From an uncultured Prevotellaceae bacterium (lineage in GTDB: Bacteria > Bacteroidota > Bacteroidia > Bacteroidales > Bacteroidaceae), in assembly GCA_902775475.1 (NCBI GenBank), contig CACYME010000001.1, forward strand, positions 154,559-218,558: 64,000 bases of DNA, in the 5' to 3' direction. A model generated the notes under the pieces. The model ran no database searches. It was given only the letters and a program-made list of their open reading frames with translations, and was not told where the DNA came from. The stretch's first letter is position 1. Each line of letters begins with the position of its first letter. Shown piece by piece: positions 23,528-32,112 of this stretch. A program made the translations under genes and the position numbers.

Positions 23528-25897
23528 TTACTTGTTGCGCCAACGAGCAGCACCCACGTTATTGCGGTAGATGTCGTTGTCAGTGTTCTTGAAGTAGAGG
23601 TTCACGTTGAACTCTGTAGAAGCTGTTCCATCGAGGGCGTCGGCACGGTGCATGTTCTGGTCGCTGGCCGTAGATGCGACGTGAGGCGGACAGGGTTGCT
23701 CCATGAGGTCGGTAGCCGAGATGTTGGCCACCTCCACCTCCAGGGTTCCATTCAGCGTGGCGTTGGCATCCTTCACCAGCTTACCGAAGTTATTGCTGGT
23801 CGAGGTCCACGGCGTGTTGCTGAAGATGGTACCGTTGGTCAGGTCGTTATTGGTCGACCAGTTGTTCTCGAAGTTCAGCGTCACCTTACCGGCAGAGCCG
23901 TCGGGCTGGGTCTGCGTGTTACGGATATCAGCACCCCACTGAGCCAGTACACGCTGGTCACCCTGCTTCTTGCAGAGAACGATAAGGTTGTTCTTCACAT
24001 TGAAGACAGAGCCATGAGGCAGACCGCGCATCTTGAAGATGGCGCCATCGGCACGGGTATTGAAGTTAATCAGCGTATTATTCGAGAACGTGATGTTCCA
24101 CTTCGTTCCTGGCACCCACGCCACTTCACTCTGCTCGGCGAAGAAAGCTGGGAAGGGGCTGTCGTAGAAGGTATTCTCCGTGACCTTCATGTCCTCATAA
24201 AGGTTAGAAGCGGTATTGGCACCCGAACCGTGAATCCAGCAGTAGCCGCCAGCACCCTGGTTGTAATAGCCGCAGTCCATGAAAAGATTGTTCTTGACGA
24301 CCACATGACGCCAGATCTTGTAGTTCACGCCCTGCTCGCGGATGAAACCACGGACGAGACGCTTGAACGAACAGTTCTCGATAACGAGTGAATCGAGCGA
24401 GATGGCCATACCGTTGGAGAACATATTGAAGAAATAGTTACCCGTGGGGCTGCCCTTTCCGGCCTGCTGGTCACCATAGTTGTAGCACTTGGGGTTGTCG
24501 AAGTCGATGTCATAGAAGGCGAGCTTCTTCATATAGATTTCACCACCCTCACCAGCCTCAGGCTGACGGCCGAAGGTGAACATCGAATAGGGACAACCGT
24601 TCCACTGCTCACCGTCTACAGCCTGGTCGTACATGTCGTCCTTACCAAGCCCGCAAAGCACACGGGCACGCTTGCCCTGTGCCACGTCAGCGGGGTCAGT
24701 GCGGAGCACGAAGCCCTTACAGGTGATGTCGTTACCGTCCAGATAGTAGGTCTTTCCACCTTCGAGCAGGAAGGTCTGCCCCTCGGCGTAGTCGGTGTTC
24801 TCGATGAAGTTATAGAGTGTCGGGGTAATCGGTGCTGCGTCGAACTCGTCGGCAGCAGCAAACACCTGTGTGCGCACCTTGTTGTCGCGGTTGGGGATAG
24901 GCAGCGTTGAGGCCTGTGCCTTCAGCTCATCGTGCTTCAGCAAGACAGGCTCGCCCGGCTTACCGTCGGAGCGCGAGGTGCAAGTGTTATACTTGGCGTC
25001 GATGGCCACAGAAACACGCGGGTCGATGACGTCGATGACGTACACGGAGTTGGCCGTCAGGCCGTCGACGACCACATAGCCACGCTCACGGTCTTCCTGC
25101 GTAATCTGATAGTGCTTCCACTTCTCGCCCACCTTGGAGTTGGGGTTGTTGGGCGAGGGCGAGACGGTCAGAATCTGGTAGCCCAGCTCTCCGTTGGCAC
25201 CAATGTTGAAGTTCTCGTAGTAAGCTTCCAGCTTGTCCAGGTCGTCCGGGTTTGTGATTTCTTCATCCTCGGCATAGCCCAGGGCCTGCTTCACCGTATT
25301 GTTCAGGTAGACGTGCATGGTCTCCTCGGTGGTCTCAGCCTGGTTCACGTAGATGGCATTCGGCGTAGGATAGCGGTCGTTGGTGGCAATGCCTACATAC
25401 TCCTGCCACTGGCGTCCGTTACCATGACCATACCAGTTGGAGGCGTGCGAGAAGTCGGTCACATTGTTGTCCTTCTTCGACAGGCAACGGATGGCGAAGC
25501 GGAAGTCGGTAGAATACTGCTGGTCGGGGATGAGCAGGTCGAGCACCTTGGGGCCGACGATGGTGTCGAGCAGCAAGTCGCTCGTTCCCTGAATCTTGGC
25601 CCATGCGTCGGCACCGCCAGAGACCTTTGGCTGCAAGGCCATCTGAATCTGGTAGCCGGCGCAGTCGTCCACGCCATACCAATAGAGGTGGATGGTGTTA
25701 CCATGTGGATAGCGTGCGTCGAGTCCGCAGTTATAAGGATAGTCCGTTCCCTTACCACGGGTATTATCGACGATGAACATGGTCATAAACTCTCTGTCGG
25801 TGGCCTCCGATGTCTTGTCATCGTCATTACACGAGACGGTGAGTGCCGAGGTGCCTGCCAACAGGAGCAGCATCATGCTATTCAGTATCTTTTTCAT
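23528..25897 (-). CDS. DUF4957/DUF5123-like beta-helix lipoprotein
   Basis: 789 residues from the ATG at 25897 (an in-frame ATG four codons upstream at 25909 is possible). Lipobox T-V-S-C followed by N-D-D-D. The N-terminal part is fibronectin III-like. From about residue 350 a right-handed beta-helix follows, with recurring N-N-L-F-M-D-C-G, T-E-N-T-F-Y-D and F-S-N-N-T-L-I-N rungs. This arrangement (DUF4957 followed by DUF5123) is typical of pectin utilisation loci, where it probably binds or cuts galacturonan on the cell surface. It lies between susD and the small lipoprotein gene. Catalysis cannot be confirmed from sequence. Confidence 0.72.
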   Translation of the reverse strand: MKKILNSMMLLLLAGTSALTVSCNDDDKTSEATDREFMTMFIVDNTRGKGTDYPYNCGLDARYPHGNTIHLYWYGVDDCAGYQIQMALQPKVSGGADAWAKIQGTSDLLLDTIVGPKVLDLLIPDQQYSTDFRFAIRCLSKKDNNVTDFSHASNWYGHGNGRQWQEYVGIATNDRYPTPNAIYVNQAETTEETMHVYLNNTVKQALGYAEDEEITNPDDLDKLEAYYENFNIGANGELGYQILTVSPSPNNPNSKVGEKWKHYQITQEDRERGYVVVDGLTANSVYVIDVIDPRVSVAIDAKYNTCTSRSDGKPGEPVLLKHDELKAQASTLPIPNRDNKVRTQVFAAADEFDAAPITPTLYNFIENTDYAEGQTFLLEGGKTYYLDGNDITCKGFVLRTDPADVAQGKRARVLCGLGKDDMYDQAVDGEQWNGCPYSMFTFGRQPEAGEGGEIYMKKLAFYDIDFDNPKCYNYGDQQAGKGSPTGNYFFNMFSNGMAISLDSLVIENCSFKRLVRGFIREQGVNYKIWRHVVVKNNLFMDCGYYNQGAGGYCWIHGSGANTASNLYEDMKVTENTFYDSPFPAFFAEQSEVAWVPGTKWNITFSNNTLINFNTRADGAIFKMRGLPHGSVFNVKNNLIVLCKKQGDQRVLAQWGADIRNTQTQPDGSAGKVTLNFENNWSTNNDLTNGTIFSNTPWTSTSNNFGKLVKDANATLNGTLEVEVANISATDLMEQPCPPHVASTASDQNMHRADALDGTASTEFNVNLYFKNTDNDIYRNNVGAARWRNK

Positions 25898-25917
25898 ATC
25901 AATAGTCATTCAAGTGA

Positions 25918-28086
25918 TTAATAGCCGTAGTAATTCTTGTATTCGCCCGAAGAGCGCTGGATGACCGTGCCGGGATAAGGCAGGATGTAGCGCACGGGGG
26001 GCAGGTCGTTGAGAGCTGCCAGGCCAGAGAACTGAGTGAGCGCACCGTCGCGGATGATCCAGAGGTTGCCACTGTCGTCACAGCGGATATAGCCATAGTA
26101 AGAATACTTACACTGGTCAACAGGCTGTCCGTTGGCATCGTTGCCCCACTTGTAGAAGTCGGCATAGAGCCAGCTCTTGGCCTTGAATCCGCCACGTGTG
26201 ATGGCGCTGGTTATGGGGGCGCTCATCGGCCTGTAGGCATTGTAGATACGCAGGCTCTGCATGGTCTGGTTAGGATAGTTCTGCAGCACCGTTCCGTTGC
26301 CATCGACCAGATAGCCATAGAGCTGGTTACGATACTGGTGCAGACCGTAGGTGTTCACCTCGTCAATATTATAGGTATGATAGTACACACGCGATGGGAG
26401 GTTGTCGATGTAGCCAGCGTCTGTGGTATAGCCGTCGTGTTCATTGATGGCGTCCTCGAAGCCCGTGAAGCTACCCACGTTCTGCATGCCGGCAGAGTAG
26501 TAGCGCAGGAAGCTGTAGACCAGTTCCTCGCCATAGGTATTGGTGCGCACGAGGTCGCGCCAACGCGAGTTCTCACCGGCGAACTCCCATTTACGCTCGT
26601 CGAGTACAGCCTTCAGGAAAGCCTCCTTCGATGCTGCTGCCTCGGTGTAGAAGGCGGCGTCGCCATCCTCCACATTGCGGAAAGCGCGGCTGTGCACCTG
26701 TCGCAGGCAGTCCATAGCCTCGTCGGTGGGCCCGTTGTTCACTTCATTGGCAGCCTCGGCATACATCAGCAGCACGTCGGCATAGCGCATGTAGGGGAAG
26801 TTGATGCCCGTAGAACCCGTGGTGGTATTGCCTAAAGCCTGTCCAGCACTCGTCCACAGCTTCGACCACTTGTTGTTATGAACCGAATAGTCGTTGCGGA
26901 TATAGACCGAGTCGGCCAGATTGCCTTCAGCGTTGGTGTAGTAGCTATAGTACCACAGACCATTGACGAACTCACGGCGAGCATCTCCATTGCGGAACTG
27001 GAAGCGATAGAAAGCATTCAGACGGGCACCGCCGTCGCACTTGCCCCATACGCCTACCGTGGCTCCCTCGTAGTCGGAGTAGGTGGGGCCTTGGACATAA
27101 CCCGTATTACCCGTAGACTCACGTGCGAAAGGAATTTCGAAGATGGGGTCGTCGTTGTTCACCACCTGATAGTTGCACTCGTTGACGAACACATCCTGAT
27201 AACTGTTAGACAGCTTGTGCGTGCCGGCCTTGATAACGTTGTCGGCATAGGTCATGGCAGTGCGATAGTAGTCCTGATAGTTAGCCGGGCGCTGCATCGA
27301 GCCGTAGGCACGAGGATTGCTCTTGTCGGGACGCAGCGAGTAGCCGCCAGCGGTGAGGGCGATGCGTGCAATGAGTGCCTGGGCATACTCCTTGGAGCAG
27401 CGCTCCACGGTGGTGCTGGTGGTCGACGCCATGCCTGCTGCAGCCTGCTGCAGGTCGGCGATGAGCGTTTTCTGAATTTCCTCGCGGTCGGTGACGGGCA
27501 GCATCTCCTTGACGCCACGGTCGTTGGTGGGCTCGAAGGAGAAGGGCACGTCGCCGAACATCACCACGAGGTCGTGGTAGACCATGGCGCGGAGGCACTT
27601 GGCCTCGCCCACCCACTGCAGCATCTCCGGGTCGGGCGTCGTCGTGGCGTTACCCTCGTCGTCAGTCAGATAGTACACGGGGCTGGCCTCAGCAGCCTTG
27701 ACGAAGATGTTGGCATATTCAATGAGGCGATAGGCTGCCGTCCAGAACTTCAGGATTTCACCACCCTCATCGTCGCAGTCGAAGCGCTGATAGGTGGTGT
27801 GCGAATGGGCGCTCGACGAGCTGATGGCCATATCGACATCGCTGTTGAGGATGAAGCTCCTCTGATAGTTATTGCCGTAAAGGTCACCAACGAGCACTTG
27901 CGAGTAGACACCGTTGAGGGCACGCTCCACCTCCGACTTCTGGCTGTAGACGAAATCGAGGGTGTACTTCGACGGCGCATCAACATCCAGGTAGTCATTG
28001 CAGGAGGAGAGAAGCCCCACTCCTACTCCCCCGAGGGGGAGCGCAACTGCCGCATAAACCAAATATGATAATATATTCTTTTTCAT
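25918..28086 (-). CDS. susD: SusD-like glycan-binding lipoprotein
   Basis: 722 residues. Signal peptide with lipobox L-S-S-C, then N-D-Y-L-D-V-D-A-P-S, the classical SusD start. Helical TPR-like segments with A-L-I-A-R-I-A-L, W-K-F-A-G-E/W-E-F-A-G-E-N-S-R-W-R-D-L-type motif near residue 500, and R-Y-A-D-V-L-L-M-Y-A-E-A-A-N-E-V. SusD forms the lid over the SusC transporter. Longer than many SusD proteins. The signal peptide carries an unusual P-L-G-G-V-G-V-G insert encoded by a C/G palindrome (28026-28041). Directly downstream of susC (17 bp). Confidence 0.9.
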   Translation of the reverse strand: MKKNILSYLVYAAVALPLGGVGVGLLSSCNDYLDVDAPSKYTLDFVYSQKSEVERALNGVYSQVLVGDLYGNNYQRSFILNSDVDMAISSSSAHSHTTYQRFDCDDEGGEILKFWTAAYRLIEYANIFVKAAEASPVYYLTDDEGNATTTPDPEMLQWVGEAKCLRAMVYHDLVVMFGDVPFSFEPTNDRGVKEMLPVTDREEIQKTLIADLQQAAAGMASTTSTTVERCSKEYAQALIARIALTAGGYSLRPDKSNPRAYGSMQRPANYQDYYRTAMTYADNVIKAGTHKLSNSYQDVFVNECNYQVVNNDDPIFEIPFARESTGNTGYVQGPTYSDYEGATVGVWGKCDGGARLNAFYRFQFRNGDARREFVNGLWYYSYYTNAEGNLADSVYIRNDYSVHNNKWSKLWTSAGQALGNTTTGSTGINFPYMRYADVLLMYAEAANEVNNGPTDEAMDCLRQVHSRAFRNVEDGDAAFYTEAAASKEAFLKAVLDERKWEFAGENSRWRDLVRTNTYGEELVYSFLRYYSAGMQNVGSFTGFEDAINEHDGYTTDAGYIDNLPSRVYYHTYNIDEVNTYGLHQYRNQLYGYLVDGNGTVLQNYPNQTMQSLRIYNAYRPMSAPITSAITRGGFKAKSWLYADFYKWGNDANGQPVDQCKYSYYGYIRCDDSGNLWIIRDGALTQFSGLAALNDLPPVRYILPYPGTVIQRSSGEYKNYYGY
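28026..28041. repeat. C/G palindrome in the susD signal-peptide region
   Basis: CTCCCCCGAGGGGGAG: 7-bp arms around GA, preceded by CCCCACTCCTA. It resembles the left half of the element in the hydrolase gene (17312-17340) and adds small residues to the signal peptide without breaking the frame. Confidence 0.55.
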
Positions 28087-28103
28087 GTTATTGCCATTTG
28101 AGA

Positions 28104-31100
28104 TTAGAATGTGATGTTTGTACCGAAAGCGAACATGCGGTTACGCGGATAACGGTTGTAGTCGATGCCGCAAGCCAAGCCTGTCTGGATATCCACTTCG
28201 GGGTCGTAGCCCGAATAGCTGGTGATGATGAACAGGTTGCTGGTCGACACGTAGAAGCGGGCCTTCGAGATGCCCCATTTCTTGGTGAGCGTCTTGGGCA
28301 GGGTGTAGCCGATGGTGATGTCGTTACAGCGCAGGAACGAGCCGTCCTCAACGAAATAGCTGTTGCAGAGCTTGGTGCCCACGTCAGCAGGGTTCCAGAG
28401 CGTGCGGCCCTCGTTGGCCTCCTTGTAGATGTCAACGGCATTCTTGTCGGCCGAGTAGTACATCTTGTAGAGGATGTCGCCCTTCGTGCCGGTGATGCTG
28501 CCGTCGATGTCGTTGTACTGCCAGCCGTCCTTGAAGCGCGACAGGACGTTGAAGAACCTGTTCTTGTTGTCCTGCGAGGAAGAGAGGGTGTAGGCCGTGG
28601 CGTTGTTGATGTCGAAGTCAATCATGTAGACGAAGTTGGCGTTGAAGTCGAAGTTCTTCCACTGACCGTTCAGGCCAAAGCCACCCTGGATCTTCGGGTT
28701 GGTGTTACCGATGACGGTACGGTCTTTCTCGGTGATGCGTCCGTCGCCGTCGAGGTCCTTGAACTTAACCTTACCGGGCAGCGTGGCGATGCCGCTGTTC
28801 GAGGTGCCGCTGACGTCGTTGATGACGGTGACGTAGCCATCCTCACGCGGAGCCTGGTTCTTCGACGTGCCGTTGTCGGCAGCTGCCGAGCCCCAGGGCA
28901 TGGCCTGGTAGTTGTTCAGCGGGTCGTAGTAGAACTCGTCGAAGCCATAGAGGCCGTCGTAGACGAAGCCGTAGATGAGGCCCACCTCATCGCCCACCTT
29001 CAGGTAGTAGTCGTACATGTCTTTCGTCTGCCAGCGGACGCTGCCCTCGAAGGGCTTCATGTCCACGCCGCCATCGAGCTTGTCGACCACCTTGCGGTTC
29101 CAGCCAAAGTTGATGTTGCCGGTGAGCACATAGTCCTTACCCTGCAGAATGTCGCCGCTGATGCTGAACTCGATACCCTTGTTGGTCACCTGACCAATGT
29201 TCTGCATCTGCGAGCCGTATCCTACGGTGGGGTTCAAGCCCGTGGCGTAGAGCAGGTCGCGCGTGGTGTTCCAGTAGAACTCCGGCGTGATGGTGACTCG
29301 TCCGTTGAACAGGGCGATGTCGGCTGCCAGGTTGCGGGTGATGGTGGTCTCCCACTTGATGTCGGGGTTGCGGGCTGCCGAAGGCAGGCTGTAATACTTC
29401 TCACCATAGCGTGTCACCTCGCCGAGACCAGGACCGCCGGTAGAGCTGACGCTGCTGAGCAGGCGCCACATGTCGTCGTTGATGTTGTTGTTACCAGCCA
29501 GACCGACGGCGGCACGCAGCTTCAGCTGGGTAATCCAGTCGATGTCCTTCATGAAAGGCTCCTCAGAGAGCACCCAGGCACCAGAGACCGAGGGGAAGTA
29601 GCCCCACTGGTTGCCGGGCGCAAACTTGGTGCTACCGTCGGCACGGAACGTAGCCGAGACGAGGTACTTGTGCATGTAGTTATAGCTCACCTGTCCGAAG
29701 AACGATGCCGTGCGGTTGGGCGTGGAGAGGCTCGACGAAGTCTCGTAGGGGGTTCCGAAGCCCATATTGTTCCAGGCCTGGCGGGCAGAGAACGAACGGG
29801 GGAACAGGTGGCTCGTCATGTCGTTAACACGGTCTTCTACATTGCTGATTTCCTGACCAATCAGGAACGACCAGTTGTGCTCGTCCTTCACAGACATGTT
29901 GTAGGCTGCGGTGTTGGTCCAGATGTAGCGCAGACGCTTGCTGTTGCTGACGGTGGCCACAGGCATCTTGTTATGCACGGTCTTCTGACCCTCACTGGTC
30001 AGGGCACCATAGAAGCGGTTCTGGTCAACCCAGCGCAGGCCGATGGTGGCCTCGGTGCGCAGCGTCAGGCCCTTGATGGGCTTCCAGTCGAAGGCAAGAC
30101 CATTACTATAAGTATAGGAGTGCTTGATGAGCTGGTTGATGGCGATGTCGCTCTTCGGGTTGGTGTAGCTGAAGAGTTCCTCCTCATCGGGGTCGGCATA
30201 GCTGGGGTCAATGTATCCGTATTCGCGCAGACCGTTGGTGGGGCGATACTTCAGCACGTCGATGATACCGCCCGTACCCACATGCTCACCACCGGCACCC
30301 TCGTCGCGGCGGAAGGTGAACTTGGGGTTGAACGACATCTTCAGCTTGTCGGTAATCTGGATGTCGGTCTTCACGTTCAGGTTGGTGCGGCGCAGGCCCG
30401 AACCCAGGATGATACCCTTGTCCTCGCTCTGCGTCAGCGAGATGTTGAACTTCACCTTCTCCGAACCGCCACCGATGTTCACGTTGGCCGAGTAGTTGAT
30501 GGGTGTCTCGCCCATCACCTCGTCCTGCCAGTCGTGCGTGGGCAGCGTGTTGTACATGTCGAGGTCGTAGGGGTTACCGAAGTTGGCCTTGAAGAACTTG
30601 GCGTTTGTCGAGCGCGTACCGTTGGCGGCATGCCACTGGTACTGGTAGGCAGCGAACTCGGCAGCATCCATCAGGTCGAGCTTCTTCGACAGGTGGCTGA
30701 TGTTCAGGTTGCCGTTGAAGGTCACCTTCACGTCGCCGGCCTGGGCGCTCTTGGTGGTGACGATGACAACGCCGTTGCCACCCTTGGCACCATAGATGGC
30801 CGTCAGCGAGGCATCCTTCAGCACGTCAATCGATGCGATGTCCGAAGGAGGAATATCGTTGATGTTGTCCACCTGGAAGCCGTCCACAATATAAAGAGGT
30901 GCGTTCGACTGCGTCACCGAGGTACCTCCACGCACGCGAATGTTAACGTCGGCACCGGGCTGACCGTCGACGGTGGTCACCTGCACACCAGAGATTTTAC
31001 CTTGCAGGGCGACGGCTGCCGACGTGACGGGCACGGCGGCCAGCTTCACACCACTGATGGAACCGACGGAACCCGTCAGGTCCTTACGGGCCTTGCTGGT

Positions 31101-31439
31101 GTAGCCCACGACGACCACCTCCTCCAGGGCGGCGTTGTCGTCTTCAAGGGTGATGGTCATGTTGGCGGAGGCCTTCACCTCCTTGGGCTTCATGCCTACG
31201 TAGGTGATGACGAGCGTCTTGCCCGGCTCCACTTTCAGCGTAAAGTTACCATCGAAGTCGGTCACGGCGGCATTCTTCGGGTTGCCTTTCTCTACAACAG
31301 TAGCACCGATGACCGATTCGCCCGTTGAATCAAATACCTGTCCTTTCAGTTGCGCCTGCGCCAGCACTTCGGGAGGTGCCAGCACAAAGAACGCAGCTAA
31401 AAGACATAGTTTACACAATAGTCGAATTGCGCACTTCAT
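28104..31439 (-). CDS. susC: SusC-like TonB-dependent outer-membrane transporter
   Basis: 1111 residues. After the signal peptide comes a carboxypeptidase-regulatory-like domain (about 30-110: G-Q-V-F-D-S-T-G-E-S-V-I-G-A-T-V), then the TonB box E-E-V-V-V-V-G-Y near 117, the plug (V-R-G-G-T-S-V-T-Q-S-N-A-P-L-Y-I-V-D-G near 170) and a beta-barrel ending M-F-A-F-G-T-N-I-T-F with terminal Phe. With SusD it imports oligosaccharides, here presumably pectin fragments released by the pectate lyase. First gene of the locus; its promoter is at 31556-31526, with a leader near 85 nt. No regulator (HTCS or SusR) is linked in the window. Confidence 0.95.
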   Translation of the reverse strand: MKCAIRLLCKLCLLAAFFVLAPPEVLAQAQLKGQVFDSTGESVIGATVVEKGNPKNAAVTDFDGNFTLKVEPGKTLVITYVGMKPKEVKASANMTITLEDDNAALEEVVVVGYTSKARKDLTGSVGSISGVKLAAVPVTSAAVALQGKISGVQVTTVDGQPGADVNIRVRGGTSVTQSNAPLYIVDGFQVDNINDIPPSDIASIDVLKDASLTAIYGAKGGNGVVIVTTKSAQAGDVKVTFNGNLNISHLSKKLDLMDAAEFAAYQYQWHAANGTRSTNAKFFKANFGNPYDLDMYNTLPTHDWQDEVMGETPINYSANVNIGGGSEKVKFNISLTQSEDKGIILGSGLRRTNLNVKTDIQITDKLKMSFNPKFTFRRDEGAGGEHVGTGGIIDVLKYRPTNGLREYGYIDPSYADPDEEELFSYTNPKSDIAINQLIKHSYTYSNGLAFDWKPIKGLTLRTEATIGLRWVDQNRFYGALTSEGQKTVHNKMPVATVSNSKRLRYIWTNTAAYNMSVKDEHNWSFLIGQEISNVEDRVNDMTSHLFPRSFSARQAWNNMGFGTPYETSSSLSTPNRTASFFGQVSYNYMHKYLVSATFRADGSTKFAPGNQWGYFPSVSGAWVLSEEPFMKDIDWITQLKLRAAVGLAGNNNINDDMWRLLSSVSSTGGPGLGEVTRYGEKYYSLPSAARNPDIKWETTITRNLAADIALFNGRVTITPEFYWNTTRDLLYATGLNPTVGYGSQMQNIGQVTNKGIEFSISGDILQGKDYVLTGNINFGWNRKVVDKLDGGVDMKPFEGSVRWQTKDMYDYYLKVGDEVGLIYGFVYDGLYGFDEFYYDPLNNYQAMPWGSAAADNGTSKNQAPREDGYVTVINDVSGTSNSGIATLPGKVKFKDLDGDGRITEKDRTVIGNTNPKIQGGFGLNGQWKNFDFNANFVYMIDFDINNATAYTLSSSQDNKNRFFNVLSRFKDGWQYNDIDGSITGTKGDILYKMYYSADKNAVDIYKEANEGRTLWNPADVGTKLCNSYFVEDGSFLRCNDITIGYTLPKTLTKKWGISKARFYVSTSNLFIITSYSGYDPEVDIQTGLACGIDYNRYPRNRMFAFGTNITF

Positions 31440-31525
31440 ACGTTTGTTTTAGTTAATTATTAATATTGTAGTGTTAAATGCAACAAATAAGTAAGTTATA
31501 ACTGTTAGTCTTGATTAATCGGGTG

Positions 31526-31556
31526 CAAATTTAGTAAAAATAATCGAATCGACAAA
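31526..31556 (-). promoter_or_regulatory. Promoter of the SusC/SusD locus
   Basis: TTTG (31556-31553), exactly 19 bp, TAAATTTG (31533-31526) on the minus strand: a full match to the Bacteroidota -33/-7 consensus. Confidence 0.75.
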
Positions 31557-31714
31557 GATTTGGAACATTTTTTTAATGATTATCCACAAGAGGACCAGCA
31601 TGAGCACCACCAAAGAACGTCATTCCTATGGTTGGCTTCCACAATTTTGTCCCGAGGAGCAACCTAAGGCAGATATACTGTGAAAGATAGTTTCGTACCA
31701 TGTGGTTGGAAATC

Positions 31715-31777
31715 GGTATATCGTGGATATACCATCGGTATATAGGCGATATACCAAAGGTATATCCACGATATACC
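31715..31777. promoter_or_regulatory. Three phased 19-bp dyads upstream of the riboswitch
   Basis: GGTATAT-N5-ATATACC occurs three times: 31715-31733, 31737-31755 and 31759-31777, each centre 22 bp (two helical turns) from the next. The five central bases differ (CGTGG, AGGCG, CCACG); the outer two dyads are exact reverse complements of each other. They lie about 55 bp upstream of the btuB promoter -33 and 160 bp from the susC promoter. Such phasing suggests a cooperative DNA-binding protein; a repeat element is the alternative. Confidence 0.6.
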
Positions 31778-31831
31778 AAATTGTTTGAAGCCTGCAAATG
31801 TCGGCGTCGCAGCAGAAAAAACCGATATTTC

Positions 31832-31862
31832 TTGGCCAATTCCCAACTTTGTTGTACCTTTG
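31832..31862 (+). promoter_or_regulatory. Promoter of the cobalamin operon
   Basis: TTGG (31832-31835), 19 bp, TACCTTTG (31855-31862). Transcription would start just before the riboswitch fold. Confidence 0.75.
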
Positions 31863-31869
31863 CAGCCGC

Positions 31870-32062
31870 AAACACGTGGTTCGCTGAGTGCGAAGCAAAA
31901 GGGAACGGGGTGGAAATCCCCGGCTGTCCCGCAGCTGTGAGTCGCCTTACGAACGGAGCAAGCCCCGGAGGGTATCATCCGCCGGGAAGCGTCACTGAGA
32001 TTATTGGGAAGATGCTTGCTGACCGAGCGACGAGCCAGAATACCTGCCACGCTGTTGACGAC
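31870..32062 (+). ncRNA. Cobalamin riboswitch
   Basis: The B12 riboswitch landmarks are present in order: 'aaagggaacggggtgg' with 'aaatccccggctgtcccgc' (about 31897-31933), then the closing box 'gccagaatacctgcc' (32035-32049). A possible expression-platform stem follows: CTCCC (32062-32066) with GGGAG (32090-32094), just before the GAGGA Shine-Dalgarno-like sequence and the btuB ATG at 32113. When corrinoid is bound, such switches lower expression of transport genes; the close spacing to the ATG suggests translational control, though this is inference. Confidence 0.92.
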
Positions 32063-32112
32063 TCCCATGCGCCTCTGGGGTTAGGACGGGGGAGCCAGCA
32101 CAGTCAAGAGGA

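Noticed and set aside
28065-31328. 1087-codon open frame antisense to susC, and similar long antisense frames at 11961-13862 and 20975-22834
   Set aside because: They mirror genes with clear family motifs, lack signal or domain features, and follow from GC-rich codon use.
31580-31588. TTATCCACA, a perfect DnaA-box sequence near the three dyads, suggesting an origin
   Set aside because: Only one box was seen, with no dnaA, dnaN or rep gene nearby; a 9-bp match is expected by chance.
31573-32068. Short minus-strand frames across the dyads and riboswitch
   Set aside because: They overlap a well-supported riboswitch, promoter and dyad array and encode no recognisable protein.
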